A stretch of DNA of 47,810 nucleotides from Candidatus Rifleibacteriota bacterium (GCA_012517355.1 JAAYVD010000108.1:1-47810), one strand, 5' to 3'; positions 7,861 through 17,399 are shown, counted from the first letter of the stretch. Translations and numbers: made by a program. The notes: generated by a model not told the origin, from the letters alone.

Positions 7861-9162
7861 ATGAAACACCAACGTCCCACCAACCAGCAGGTGACCGCGA
7901 AGTACAAGGAGTTTTTGTTCCCCGGCGTCATCACCTACTACCAGGATCCCCTGCCCGTCGCCTCCGGCGCCGGCTGCCGGGTGAAGGATTTTGACGGCCG
8001 CGAGTACCTCGACTTCTTCGGGGGCATCCTGACCGTCTCGCTGGGCCATTGCCAGAAGACCATCACCGAGCGGGTCGTCGAGCAGGCCCGCACGCTCCAG
8101 CACGCCTCGACCCTCTACCCGACCCTGCCGGCGGCCGAACTGGCCGAGAAGCTGGCCGGCATCGCGCCCGGGAAGCTGAAGAAGAGCTTCTTCACCAACA
8201 GCGGCACCGAGGCCGACGAGACGGCCGTGCTGCTGGCCCAGCACTACACCGGGAACCAGGAGATCATCGCCCTGCGGCACTGCTACAGCGGCCGCTCGTC
8301 CCTGGCGATGAGCCTCACCGCCCACTCCGCCTGGCGCATCGCCAAGACCCAGATGCCCGGCATCCGGCACGCGCACGCGCCCTACTGCTACCGCTGCCCG
8401 TTCCACCTGTCCTTCCCGGGCTGCGACCTGGCCTGCGCCACCGATCTGGAGGAGCTGATCAAGACCGAGACCTGCGGCAAGCCCGCCGCCTTCATCGCCG
8501 AACCGATCCTCGGCGTGGGCGGGTTCATCGTGCCGCCGAAGGACTACTTCAAGGTCGCCGTCGAGATCGTGCGCAAGGCGGGCGGCGTGTTCATCGCCGA
8601 CGAGGTGCAGACCGGCTGGGGCCGCACCGGCAAGCACTGGTTCGGCATCGAGCATTTCGGCGTGCAGCCCGACATCATGACCTCCGCCAAGGGCATGGCC
8701 AACGGCATCCCCATCGGCTGGACGATCGCCACCGCCGAAATCGCCGACAGCCTCAAGGGCCTCACCATCTCGACGTTCGGCGGCAACCCGGTCTCCTGCG
8801 CGGCCGCCCAGGCCACCCTCGAGGTCATCGAGAAGGAGCACCTGCTCGACCACGTCGAGAAGATGGGCCAGCACCTGACCGGCCACCTGCGCAGCCTGCA
8901 GGAGGAATTCCCGGTCATCGGCGAGGTGCGCGGCATGGGCCTGATGGCCGGCGTCGAGATCGTCACCGACCGCAAGAGCAAGGCCCCCAACGCCCCGGCC
9001 GTGGTCAAGCTGTTCGAGGAGACGAAGAAGGACGGCCTGCTGATCGGCAAGGGCGGCCTCTACGGCAACGTCCTGCGCGTCTCGCCCCCGATGATGGTCA
9101 CCAAGGGCGAGATCGACGAGGCGATGAAGACCCTGCGGGCGGCCTTCCAGCGGCTGTCCTGA
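7861..9162 (+). CDS. Class III aminotransferase, probably beta-alanine (beta-aminoisobutyrate):pyruvate type
   Basis: 433 aa, PLP-dependent fold type I. The PLP Lys is K277 (TSAKGMANG), the ring-contacting Asp is D247 (IADEVQTGWGRTG), and the phosphate-binding SGTEADE lies at 114-120. It resembles the alanine-glyoxylate aminotransferase 2 branch, which uses beta-alanine and 3-aminoisobutyrate as amino donors. It has that branch's Cys-rich loop (C176, C179, C188, C192). Here it would convert the beta-amino acid released by ureidopropionase into malonate semialdehyde or methylmalonate semialdehyde, the substrate of the dehydrogenase encoded 55 nt downstream. The amino acceptor (pyruvate or 2-oxoglutarate) cannot be read from the sequence. 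The ribosome site is weak (AAGGATGA). Confidence 0.87.
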   Translation: MKHQRPTNQQVTAKYKEFLFPGVITYYQDPLPVASGAGCRVKDFDGREYLDFFGGILTVSLGHCQKTITERVVEQARTLQHASTLYPTLPAAELAEKLAGIAPGKLKKSFFTNSGTEADETAVLLAQHYTGNQEIIALRHCYSGRSSLAMSLTAHSAWRIAKTQMPGIRHAHAPYCYRCPFHLSFPGCDLACATDLEELIKTETCGKPAAFIAEPILGVGGFIVPPKDYFKVAVEIVRKAGGVFIADEVQTGWGRTGKHWFGIEHFGVQPDIMTSAKGMANGIPIGWTIATAEIADSLKGLTISTFGGNPVSCAAAQATLEVIEKEHLLDHVEKMGQHLTGHLRSLQEEFPVIGEVRGMGLMAGVEIVTDRKSKAPNAPAVVKLFEETKKDGLLIGKGGLYGNVLRVSPPMMVTKGEIDEAMKTLRAAFQRLS

Positions 9163-9217
9163 CCGGCCGGTTCCCGGCCTGCCCCCAAACGACACCGGAA
9201 AGGAACACACACCACCG

Positions 9218-10666
9218 ATGAAACAGATCCGCAACTACGTCAACGGCGAATGGACGACCCCGAAAGGGAAGGACGGCCAGGAAGTGATCGACCCCGGCAC
9301 CGGCGAAGCCATCGCCCAGGTGCCCTTCTCGACGGCCGACGAGGTGAACGCGGCGGTCAAGGCCGCGCGGGAGGCGTTTCCCGAGTGGCGCGCCACCCCG
9401 CCCGTCACCCGCGCCCGCTACATGTTCAAGCTGAAGAACCTGCTCGAGGAGCGGTTCGAGGAGGCCGCCAAGGTCTGCTCCCAGGAGGTCGGCAAGACCC
9501 TCGAGGAAAGCCGTGGCGAGGTGCGCCGGTCGATCGAGGTGGTCGAGGTGATGGCCGGCATCCCTTCGCTGATGAAGGGCCAGAGCCTCGAGGACATCGC
9601 GGCCGGTCTCGACTGCGTGACCTGGCGCCAGCCGATCGGCGTGTTCGCCGCCATCGCGCCGTTCAACTTCCCCTTCATGGTCCCGCTCTGGTTCCTGCCC
9701 CCGGCCCTGGCCACCGGCAACACCTTCCTGGTCAAGCCGTCCGAACAGGTGCCCCTGTCGCAGCAGATGGTCTTCGAGATCCTCGACGAGCTGAACCTGC
9801 CCCCCGGCGTGGTCAACCTGGTCAACGGCGGCCGCGACGTCGCCAACGCCCTGCTGACCCACCCCGAGGTCAACGGCGTCTCCTTCGTCGGCTCGACCGC
9901 CACCGCCCGCCACATCTACGCCGAGGCCGCCCGCACCGGCAAACGCGTCCAGTCGCTGGGCGGCGCCAAGAACTACATCCTGATCATGCCCGACGCCGAC
10001 GTGGGCGCCACCGTCAAGGCCCTGATCGGCTCCTGCTACGGCTGCGCCGGACAGCGCTGCCTCGCCGGCAGCAACCTGATCACCGTGGGCGACGTCCACG
10101 ACCGGTTTCGCGACGCCTTCGTCGCCGCCTCGAAGAACATCACCACCGGCTACGGCCTCGAGCCCGGTTCGCAGATGGGGGCCATCGCCTCGCGCCGGTC
10201 GCTCGACCGCATCCGCGGCCTGATCGAGACCGGGGTCAAGGAAGGGGCGAAGCTGCTGCTCGATGGCCGCCAGGTCAAGGTCGAGAAGCATCCCAAGGGC
10301 TTCTACCTCGGCCCCACCGTGTTCGACGAGGTGGCCCCCACCTCGACCATCGCCCGCGAGGAGGTCTTCGGGCCGGTCGTCAACCTCGTGCGGGCCCGGG
10401 ATTTCGAGGAGGCCATGCGCCTCGTCGAATCCTCGCCCTACGCCAACGCCGGCAGCATCTTCACCGCCTCCGGCAAGATGGCCCGCGAGTTCGCCTACCG
10501 CCTGCCCGCCAGCATGTGCGGGGTCAACATCGGCATCGCCGCGCCGATGGCCTATTTCTCGTTCGGCGGCGCCCGCACCTCGTTCTTCGGCGACCTCAAG
10601 GCCCACGGTCCCGAGAGCATCGACTTCTACACCGACCGCAAGGTCGTCTCGACCCGGTGGTTCTGA
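9218..10666 (+). CDS. mmsA: CoA-acylating (methyl)malonate-semialdehyde dehydrogenase
   Basis: 482 aa, aldehyde dehydrogenase superfamily. The catalytic nucleophile is C281 in GCAGQRCLAGS. At the place where hydrolytic aldehyde dehydrogenases carry the general-base Glu, this protein reads LGGAKNYILIMPDAD (N252). That is the signature of the CoA-dependent MmsA branch. The reaction is malonate semialdehyde + CoA + NAD to acetyl-CoA + CO2 + NADH, or propionyl-CoA from methylmalonate semialdehyde. It completes the route from uracil or thymine to an acyl-CoA and returns one NADH of those spent in ring reduction. It lies in the operon between the aminotransferase and PreT. Confidence 0.92.
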   Translation: MKQIRNYVNGEWTTPKGKDGQEVIDPGTGEAIAQVPFSTADEVNAAVKAAREAFPEWRATPPVTRARYMFKLKNLLEERFEEAAKVCSQEVGKTLEESRGEVRRSIEVVEVMAGIPSLMKGQSLEDIAAGLDCVTWRQPIGVFAAIAPFNFPFMVPLWFLPPALATGNTFLVKPSEQVPLSQQMVFEILDELNLPPGVVNLVNGGRDVANALLTHPEVNGVSFVGSTATARHIYAEAARTGKRVQSLGGAKNYILIMPDADVGATVKALIGSCYGCAGQRCLAGSNLITVGDVHDRFRDAFVAASKNITTGYGLEPGSQMGAIASRRSLDRIRGLIETGVKEGAKLLLDGRQVKVEKHPKGFYLGPTVFDEVAPTSTIAREEVFGPVVNLVRARDFEEAMRLVESSPYANAGSIFTASGKMAREFAYRLPASMCGVNIGIAAPMAYFSFGGARTSFFGDLKAHGPESIDFYTDRKVVSTRWF

Positions 10667-10691
10667 ACCGCCAGGGCGAAAGGAGAAACCC

Positions 10692-12035
10692 GTGACCCAT
10701 CGTTCCGAACCCGTCGCCATGGAACCCGGCTTCACCTGGGACCAGGCTGTCGCCGAGGCCGGCCGGTGCCTGCTCTGCCACGATGCCCCGTGTTCGAAGG
10801 GCTGCCCGGCCGGTACCGATCCCGGCCGCTTCATCCGGCAGTTCCGGTTGCGCAACGTGACCGGCGCCGTCCGCACGATCAAGGAGAACAACATCCTGGG
10901 CGGGGCCTGCGGGGTCCTCTGCCCCACCGCCCGCCTGTGCGAGAAGGAGTGCAGCGCCTGCGGCATCGACCGTCCGATCCGCATCGGCAAGCTCCAGCGG
11001 TTCCTCGTCGAGCACGCCCGCACGACCGGCTTCCACCCCTTCGACAACCCGCGCTGGGAAAAACCCGCCCCTCGCCAGGAGCACGTGGCCGTGGTCGGCG
11101 CCGGTCCGGCCGGCCTGAGCTGTGCCGCGGAGCTGGCGAAGGCCGGCTTCCCCGTCACCGTCTTCGAGGAACGCGCCGAACCGGGCGGGGTGCTGCGCTA
11201 CGGGGTTCCCTCCTTCCGCTTCTCGTCCGAGTTCCTCGCCCAGGAGATCGCCGACCTGAAGGCGCTGGGCGTGAAATTCGAATGTTCGAAGCCCCTGCGC
11301 GACCGCGGGGCCATCGAATCCCTCATGAAGGACCGCTACCAGGCGGTCTTCCTCGGCATCGGCCTCTGGGAGCCGGTGCGGCTCACCGACGAACGCGACA
11401 GCGGTGAGGATGTCTACCCCTCCATCCGGTTCCTGGAGGCGTTCCGGCAGGGCAAGGCCAAGGACCTCGGCCGGCACTGCAAGGGGAAGGTCGTGGCGGT
11501 GGTCGGGGGCGGTTCGGTGGCCATCGACTGCGCGCGGGTCGCCAAAAAGCTCGGCGCCGCGGACGTCTACCTGGTCTACCGGCGGGCCTTCGAGCAGATG
11601 CCCGCCGAGGCGGACGAACGGGCCGAGGCTCTCGCCGAGGGCATCCATTTCCTTCTGTTGAACCAGCCGCAAGGCTACGTGCGCGATGGGCACGGGAACC
11701 TTACCGGGGTGCAGCTGGTGCGCACCCGGCTGGGCGCGGAGGACGCCTCGGGTCGCCGCAAACCCGTCGAGATTCCCGGTTCCGACTGGGTGCTCGAAGC
11801 CCAGACGGTGGTCGAGGCGATCGGCAACCAGGCCCCGGCCGAGTCTCCCGACTGGTATCCGCGGGTCAAGGTGAGCGGCATGAACCTGGTGGTGGCCGAT
11901 GCCGAGACCGGCCGCACCTCGTTCGCCGGCGTGTTCGCGGGGGGCGACATCGTGCGCGGCCCCGCCACCGTGGTGGAGGCGATCGCCGACGGCAAGGCCG
12001 CGGCGAAGGCCATCACCGAGTACCTGACGAAGTAG
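10692..12035 (+). CDS. preT: NAD-dependent dihydropyrimidine dehydrogenase subunit PreT
   Basis: 447 aa. The start is the GTG at 10692, preceded by GAAAGGAG; the frame is open further upstream but overlaps mmsA and reads as nonsense there. The N-terminal part has the Cys sets of a double 4Fe-4S domain (CLLCHDAPCSKGCPAG, then CGVLCPTARLCEKECSAC). FAD binding follows (VVGAGPAGLSCAAELAKAG) and then an NAD(P)-binding fold (VVGGGSVAIDCARVA). The C-terminal GGDIVRGPATVVEAIADGK is typical of glutamate-synthase-small-chain-like flavoproteins. It would pass electrons from NADH through FAD and Fe-S centres to PreA, which follows after 14 nt. Its presence with the hydrolytic genes separates it from GltD. 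Confidence 0.92.
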   Translation: MTHRSEPVAMEPGFTWDQAVAEAGRCLLCHDAPCSKGCPAGTDPGRFIRQFRLRNVTGAVRTIKENNILGGACGVLCPTARLCEKECSACGIDRPIRIGKLQRFLVEHARTTGFHPFDNPRWEKPAPRQEHVAVVGAGPAGLSCAAELAKAGFPVTVFEERAEPGGVLRYGVPSFRFSSEFLAQEIADLKALGVKFECSKPLRDRGAIESLMKDRYQAVFLGIGLWEPVRLTDERDSGEDVYPSIRFLEAFRQGKAKDLGRHCKGKVVAVVGGGSVAIDCARVAKKLGAADVYLVYRRAFEQMPAEADERAEALAEGIHFLLLNQPQGYVRDGHGNLTGVQLVRTRLGAEDASGRRKPVEIPGSDWVLEAQTVVEAIGNQAPAESPDWYPRVKVSGMNLVVADAETGRTSFAGVFAGGDIVRGPATVVEAIADGKAAAKAITEYLTK

Positions 12036-12049
12036 GCCGGGAGGACCAC

Positions 12050-13297
12050 ATGCCGAACAAGACCATCGACCTGTCGATCGATTTCTGCGGGGTCCGGTTC
12101 CTGAACCCCTTCCTGCTCTCCTCGTCTCCCGTCTCCAACAGCGCCGAGATGGTGGGCCGCGCCTTCGAGGCCGGCTGGGGCGGCGTCGCCTACAAGACCC
12201 TGGTCACCGACCGCATTCCCATCCACCACCCGTCGCCCCGCATGCACGGCTACCATTACGGCGACGCCCGCCTGGTCGGGCTGCAGAACGTCGAGCAGAC
12301 CACCGACCGCGGACTCGAACCGAACCTGCGCGACATCGCCTGGCTGAAGAAGAAGTATCCCAAGCACATCGTGATGGCCAGCATCATGGGCTTCGCCAAC
12401 CAGGAATGGGCCGACCTCGCCAAGGCCTGCACCGACGCCGGGGCCGACCTGCTCGAACTGAACTTCAGCTGCCCGCACATGACCGTCGAGGGGTCGGGCT
12501 ACAAGGTCGGCCAGGCCTTCGACCTGGTGCAGAAGTTCACCGAGACCGTCCGCAACGTCACGAAGCTGCCGCTGGTGGCCAAGATGACCCCCAACATCGC
12601 CGACATGAACGAGCCGGCCATGGCCGCCAAGCGCGGCGGGGCGAACGGCATCTCGGCCATCAACACCGTCGGCGGCATCTCCGAGGTGGGCCTCGACGAC
12701 TACGTGCCGCGGCCCAACGTCTTCGGGAAGGGCGCCATGAGCGGCTACAGCGGCCCCGCCGTCAAGCCGATCGGCCTGAAGTTCATCGCCCAGATGGCCA
12801 AGAACCCCGACCTCGGGCTGCCCCTGTCCGGCATGGGCGGGGTCGAGACCTGGGTCGACGCCCTCGAATACCTCTTGGTGGGCGCCTCCACGGTCCAGGT
12901 GACGACCGGCATCATCCATTACGGATACCGCATCGTCGAGGACATGATCGAAGGGCTGTCGGACTACATGGCGCAGCGCAAGATCAAGCGGGTGGCCGAC
13001 CTGGTCGGCAAAGCCGTCCGCAACGTGCACGAGACCGGCGAGTTCGATGTCATGCGCCAGGGCATCGCCCAGTATGACCTCGACCGCTGCGTCGGCTGCG
13101 GGCAGTGCTACATCGTCTGCCGCGACGCCGGCGGCAGCGCCCTGGAATGGGACGCGAAGAAGCGTCGTCCGCAGCTCGACGAGGACACCTGCCTCAGCTG
13201 CATGGTCTGCAGCTTCGTCTGCCCCGTCACCGGCCTGATCTCGTTCAAGGAGATGCCCAGGACCTGGAAGCGGAAGCCCACCGTCACCCTGGGCTGA
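12050..13297 (+). CDS. preA: NAD-dependent dihydropyrimidine dehydrogenase subunit PreA
   Basis: 415 aa, ATG after GGGAGG. Residues about 5-320 form an FMN-binding TIM barrel of the dihydroorotate/dihydropyrimidine dehydrogenase family; LNFSCPH carries the likely active-site Cys. The C-terminus has two 4Fe-4S motifs, CVGCGQCYIVC and CLSCMVCSFVCPV. With PreT it interconverts uracil/thymine and their dihydro forms with NAD(H). In this operon the reductive direction is implied because dihydropyrimidinase is present. It is the last gene; a perfect hairpin 42 bp past the stop probably ends the transcript. Confidence 0.93.
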   Translation: MPNKTIDLSIDFCGVRFLNPFLLSSSPVSNSAEMVGRAFEAGWGGVAYKTLVTDRIPIHHPSPRMHGYHYGDARLVGLQNVEQTTDRGLEPNLRDIAWLKKKYPKHIVMASIMGFANQEWADLAKACTDAGADLLELNFSCPHMTVEGSGYKVGQAFDLVQKFTETVRNVTKLPLVAKMTPNIADMNEPAMAAKRGGANGISAINTVGGISEVGLDDYVPRPNVFGKGAMSGYSGPAVKPIGLKFIAQMAKNPDLGLPLSGMGGVETWVDALEYLLVGASTVQVTTGIIHYGYRIVEDMIEGLSDYMAQRKIKRVADLVGKAVRNVHETGEFDVMRQGIAQYDLDRCVGCGQCYIVCRDAGGSALEWDAKKRRPQLDEDTCLSCMVCSFVCPVTGLISFKEMPRTWKRKPTVTLG

Positions 13298-13338
13298 CGC
13301 CCGTTCCCGACCCCGCCTCGTCTCCTGGCGGTGCCCGA

Positions 13339-13366
13339 CCTCCCCGGCGGATCTTCGCCGGGGAGG
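13339..13366 (+). terminator. Hairpin at the end of the pyrimidine operon
   Basis: CCTCCCCGGCG (13339-13349), a 6-nt loop and CGCCGGGGAGG (13356-13366) form a perfect 11-bp stem shortly after preA. There is no T-tract, so it is terminator-like rather than a classical intrinsic terminator. Confidence 0.5.
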
Positions 13367-13403
13367 GGCGTCAATCGGAAATCCCATGGCAAGGATGGAC
13401 AGC

Positions 13404-16349
13404 ATGAAGCGTGGCACCGCCAGGTGGCGATTGGTCGTGATGGTTCTCGTCCTGGGGATTTTCCTCCCCTCGGTTTGTGCCCAGCCCGTCGAGCGTTGGA
13501 ACGAGATCCGTTCCCGGCTCGAGCGGGTCGATTCCGAGCGTGGCCGCCAGGAGGTGGCCAAGGAAGTCGGGTACCAGTGGGTTTCGGCGAATCATACCCA
13601 GATCGGGTTGGCCGCGCAGGGGTTGGAGTATCTGATCGATGCCAGCAGCCAGTCCGGGCTGGCCCAGTTCAACCAGGTCATGACGCGAGTCGGCGGGGTC
13701 CTGATCCTGGCCCAGGTGGCATACGAGATCTCCCAGGGCCGCCCGGGCGGAGAGATCCTGAAGAACCTCGCCACGAACTCCGGGTTTTTTGCCGCTGCCC
13801 TGGCCAAAGCGCCAACCCTGAACTTCATCGCCTGGGCCACCCTTGCCTTCAAGTTCACCGGCGACATGCTTGCCGACACCCTGTACACGGCCGATGACAA
13901 GATCTGGTGGGATCTGTACCAGGATTTTTTCCTCACCGGCCCCGGCAAGCTGAGTCGGGCCGGGTGGCTCGGCCTGTTCGAGGGCAAGACGACGGACCGC
14001 TTCACGGAGCACATGGATGGCTTCTTCACCCAGGAAGGCAAACTCTACGCCCAGGACAGGCGCCAGGAGTTCGAGCGCACTGGTCGTCGGGTGCCCCGGG
14101 TGGCCGATCCGGAGGACGCTCCCGTCCGGAAGCTGGCCGAGGCCTTCCGGTTGCGCTATTACCAGACCCACCTGCAGAAGCAGATGGCCATCTGGGCGCT
14201 CGCCGAAGCCGAACGCGAGGTCCAGAGAGAGATCGCCAACCTGCGGGCCGAACTGGCCAAGGTGCTGGAAGCCAGCCGGGTCCTCGTCAAGGTGGTCGAC
14301 GCCAACGACGGGGCTCCGGTCCAGGGCGCCTTCGTCGAGGTCTCCTTCCAGGGGGACCGCGGCCCTGACGAGCGCTACGGGAAGACCGGCGAGGACGGGC
14401 TGGTCGATCTGAGGGGGGTTCCTCCGTGGGCGCAAGGGACCCTGAGCGTGGAGGCCAGAGGATACCTCGTTCGTCGGGAAAACGATGTGGAAAAGTTTGT
14501 CAGTTCAGCCGACCAGCCGCGGCCGGTGACGGTCGAGATCACTCCGGGCGCCGCGAAACTGGCGGTCGTGGTGGTCGACGCGACCAACGGCAGTCCGGTT
14601 GCCGGGGCGCGTGTCAACGCCGTTCCGACGGCACGTGGGACCCCGGTGGCGATTTCGGTGGGCGGGAACGGGCAGGGAACGATGGAGTTCCCGCGTCTGG
14701 GCGAGTATGCCTTCACCGTGGAGGCTCCCGGCTTTGCAACCCTCGAGCGGCTCCTGACCGTCGATGCCCGGGGCGGCGGGCCGGAAACCTTTCGCCTGGT
14801 CGCCGGTGGAAAGGGAGTCCAGGTCTCGGTTCTTGTCCGCGATGCAAAGACCGGGAAGCCGCTCGACCGCGTGGAGGTGACCTGTCGTTCCGGTGACAGG
14901 AGCGCGTCAGGGGTGAGCGGGCCTACCGGAGCCGTGTCGCTGACCCTGTCCGGGTCGACCGGCGGAGCGGTGCAGATCGGCCTGACGCGCGAGGGATACG
15001 CCGCCCAGGCCCTGGACCGGCCCGTGGTGGCCGGGAAGGTCAGCCTGACCGCCGCCCTCGAAGGCGAGGCTGCCGGTGTGCGGGTCCTGGTCAAGGACCA
15101 GAGTACGAACGCGCCGTTGCCCGGGGTCAAGGTCAGCCTCGCGGGTGGGGGCAGCCTGGTTCGTACCGACGGACAAGGGGTTGCGCTCCTTCCCGCCTCA
15201 GGAGCGGATCCAGTGTCGGTGACCTGTTCCCTGCCCGGATTCAAGCCCGGCAAGGCCACGCTTCGTCAGGGGGAGGCCGAGGTGACGGTGATGCTGGTCC
15301 CGGAGGTCGCCCTCCTGACGGTCAAAGTGGGAAACAAGGCCACCATGGAGCCGCTGGCGAAGGTGCGGGTCAGAGCGACGGTCAACGGGGTGGAGCGGGC
15401 CGGGGAGACGGATGCCTACGGCTCTGTGAAACTCGAGATCCCCGCCGGTGACACGGTCAAGGTGAACCTGTCCAAGGACGGGTTCCAGGCCATCGAGGTC
15501 GAAAAGCCGATCAAGGACCGGCAGGTCGCGGTGAGTGGGACGCTTTCCTCCACCGGTGGCGGCACGCTCGCCGTGACCATCAAGGACAAGGCGACGAAAC
15601 GGCCGCTGGCCGGGGTCACGGTCAAGGCAGGCGGCGTGTCGGTGGTCACCGACCGGGAGGGGAAGGCTTCCCTCGTCGTCGAGCCGGGACTGGAGTTGAC
15701 GATCGTTGCCTCTGCCGACGGGTATGAAACCCGAACCGATACCGGGACAGGCCCGGCCGTCGGCCAGGCCAAAGCCATCGGCTGGTATCTCGAACGCCTG
15801 GCCGCGAAACCGCCCGAACCAGCGCCTGTTCCCCCCAAGGCTGCCGCCGGGGGAGGCAACACCCCTTTCTGCGGAATCTACCAAGGCCATTTTTTCTATG
15901 ATCCGGGGGTAGTCGACGACTTGAACGCCAGGTTTTATGGCGGCAGACCCCGTTTCCAGGGGGGACTGGACACGGAAAGCGTTTTCACCCTGGAGGTGGT
16001 ACGCCAGATTTCCCATGCCGAACCGAAATCGGCGAAGTATCCCTGGGATGGGATCTACCAGGTCAGGATCAAGATCCAAGGCGAAGTCCCGAGCACCCTC
16101 GACCCGAAAGGCACGCCTTTCGCCGGCGAGGGGGAGGCAGAGGTGAAGATCGCGGGAAGCGGTGTGGAAGACAATTACAAGCAATTCACGGTGCTTTCCT
16201 TCGCCATCAGTTCCTTCGCCTACGGAGGCAAGCCGGGGAAGGTCCAGTTCTTCTGCCGGTACGTTGAAAGAGAAACCGGCTTGTATGGGAACATCCGCTA
16301 TGAAGCCCCGGGTCACGGGGGAGACATTTCCTTCAGGGGGAAGCCTTGA
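13404..16349 (+). CDS. Exported multi-domain protein with six carboxypeptidase-regulatory-like repeats
   Basis: 981 aa from the ATG at 13404, chosen because AAGGA lies 8 nt upstream and the protein then opens directly with a signal peptide (about residues 1-26). Two earlier in-frame ATGs (13386, 13395) are less likely. Residues 27-285 are helical with a hydrophobic stretch (about 90-160). Six beta-sandwich repeats follow, beginning near residues 290, 388, 472, 560, 636 and 720, each opening like VLVKDxxTxxPLxGV, the pattern of carboxypeptidase regulatory-like (transthyretin-like) domains. A Pro-rich linker (about 800-825) leads to a C-terminal beta-rich domain with two Cys residues. It is probably a periplasmic or surface structural/binding protein; the function is not known. 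No promoter was found in the 106-bp gap upstream. Confidence 0.8.
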   Translation: MKRGTARWRLVVMVLVLGIFLPSVCAQPVERWNEIRSRLERVDSERGRQEVAKEVGYQWVSANHTQIGLAAQGLEYLIDASSQSGLAQFNQVMTRVGGVLILAQVAYEISQGRPGGEILKNLATNSGFFAAALAKAPTLNFIAWATLAFKFTGDMLADTLYTADDKIWWDLYQDFFLTGPGKLSRAGWLGLFEGKTTDRFTEHMDGFFTQEGKLYAQDRRQEFERTGRRVPRVADPEDAPVRKLAEAFRLRYYQTHLQKQMAIWALAEAEREVQREIANLRAELAKVLEASRVLVKVVDANDGAPVQGAFVEVSFQGDRGPDERYGKTGEDGLVDLRGVPPWAQGTLSVEARGYLVRRENDVEKFVSSADQPRPVTVEITPGAAKLAVVVVDATNGSPVAGARVNAVPTARGTPVAISVGGNGQGTMEFPRLGEYAFTVEAPGFATLERLLTVDARGGGPETFRLVAGGKGVQVSVLVRDAKTGKPLDRVEVTCRSGDRSASGVSGPTGAVSLTLSGSTGGAVQIGLTREGYAAQALDRPVVAGKVSLTAALEGEAAGVRVLVKDQSTNAPLPGVKVSLAGGGSLVRTDGQGVALLPASGADPVSVTCSLPGFKPGKATLRQGEAEVTVMLVPEVALLTVKVGNKATMEPLAKVRVRATVNGVERAGETDAYGSVKLEIPAGDTVKVNLSKDGFQAIEVEKPIKDRQVAVSGTLSSTGGGTLAVTIKDKATKRPLAGVTVKAGGVSVVTDREGKASLVVEPGLELTIVASADGYETRTDTGTGPAVGQAKAIGWYLERLAAKPPEPAPVPPKAAAGGGNTPFCGIYQGHFFYDPGVVDDLNARFYGGRPRFQGGLDTESVFTLEVVRQISHAEPKSAKYPWDGIYQVRIKIQGEVPSTLDPKGTPFAGEGEAEVKIAGSGVEDNYKQFTVLSFAISSFAYGGKPGKVQFFCRYVERETGLYGNIRYEAPGHGGDISFRGKP

Positions 16350-16440
16350 GCAGATCTTCGGCCTCGCCACCAACCGCCCCAGTCGAGGGAAGCCGCGGCC
16401 CGGAAACCTCGGCGTGCCTGGATCGAAAGTCAGGGAGAAA

Positions 16441-16977
16441 ATGCGAATGAAACATCCCGTTCCGGTTCTCGTCGTTGTGATGCTCCTCCTCGGTGGGTTG
16501 GTGGGGCCGTCCTGGGCAGGTTCCTTTTCCGATCCACGGCTCCGGTTCGAATTCCAGTGGCCCGACGGTTGGGTGCAGGTTGAGAAGGGTTCGTCGGAAA
16601 ACTCTGTCCTTTGCCTGCAGAAAAATGGGATCCAGTTCAATTTCAGCATCGCCGTTGTCCCCGGGGTGGAACCAAGGTCCGTCTCCAACGAGGAGTATCT
16701 GCGATCCGATACCTGTATGAAGCAGGCTTTCGAGAACACCAACAAGAGCAAGGTCCTGGTCGATGGTATGACCACGGTCTGCAAGTTCCCCGCCCGTCGG
16801 GTCATCTGGATGGGAACCCAAAAAGCGATCGTCGGCATGGTCCAGATCCTTGCCAACGGCAATCTCTACATGCTCGTGGCGGCGAAGCATCCCGGGGATC
16901 TGACCTCGTTCCAGCCCGAGTTCGATCGGCTGGTGGGCGGGTTCACGCTCAAGGGCGAGTTCGGCACCGATTTCTGA
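16441..16977 (+). CDS. Small exported protein
   Basis: 178 aa from the ATG at 16441 (GGGAG just before it); an ATG two codons later is also possible. A signal peptide ends near PSWAGSF (about residue 26). The mature part is a compact alpha/beta sequence opening with SDPRLRFEFQWPDGW, the kind of start seen in PsbP-like or other small exported proteins whose first strands read FSFxxPxGW. Three Cys residues are present (58, 92, 113). It lies 91 bp after the large exported protein on the same strand and may share its transcript. Function unknown. Confidence 0.75.
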   Translation: MRMKHPVPVLVVVMLLLGGLVGPSWAGSFSDPRLRFEFQWPDGWVQVEKGSSENSVLCLQKNGIQFNFSIAVVPGVEPRSVSNEEYLRSDTCMKQAFENTNKSKVLVDGMTTVCKFPARRVIWMGTQKAIVGMVQILANGNLYMLVAAKHPGDLTSFQPEFDRLVGGFTLKGEFGTDF

Positions 16978-17015
16978 GGGCTCTGGGAAGGATTCGAAAG
17001 ACCGCGCCAGTCCTT

Positions 17016-17399
17016 CTACCAGGCCTTCTTCACGGGGAGGTCGGGGATGGGGAAATGGCGGACGTTCAGGGTGAACAACCGGCCGCCGGTCTGAAGGACG
17101 CTTGCCGCCAGGAAGGTGTCGTTGATGTCCATGCCGTGGCTGGGGTGCCACCGATGGTACAGACCCTCCGCGAGGTCGACCACGGCGGCGTTGATCGGCG
17201 CGGTCTGGAAATGGGAGAGGAACAGGAGGGTGGCAGCCTCTTCGGATGGGCGCATGAAGAACACCACCTCCGCCCGCTGCATGGCCCCTGTCCACAGTTC
17301 ATACTCCCCGGCGGCCCGCAGCCGGTGCAGGAAAGAGGCTGCCTTCCGCTCGCCGCGCAGGTGCCAGATGAGGATGTCGGAGTCGATGTAGGCTCTCAT
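17016..17399 (-). CDS. VapC-type PIN-domain toxin
   Basis: 127 aa. PIN-domain nucleases place three or four acidic residues around Mg2+. Candidates here are D6 and D8 in YIDSDILIW, E44 in AEVVFF and D94 in DINDTFLAA, with N112 in the late TLNVRHF motif where many family members have Asn or Asp. VapC proteins are RNases that cut tRNA or rRNA when freed from their antitoxin. The ATG overlaps the stop of the upstream gene by 4 nt (ATGA), the normal antitoxin-first arrangement. The reading frame is intact, so the pair is probably functional. The target cannot be predicted. Confidence 0.88.
   Translation of the reverse strand: MRAYIDSDILIWHLRGERKAASFLHRLRAAGEYELWTGAMQRAEVVFFMRPSEEAATLLFLSHFQTAPINAAVVDLAEGLYHRWHPSHGMDINDTFLAASVLQTGGRLFTLNVRHFPIPDLPVKKAW

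Noticed and set aside
8388-8436. Cys cluster in the aminotransferase as a novel metal site
   Set aside because: I recall the same YCYRCPF...CDLAC loop in many aminotransferases of this branch, so it is a family trait rather than new.
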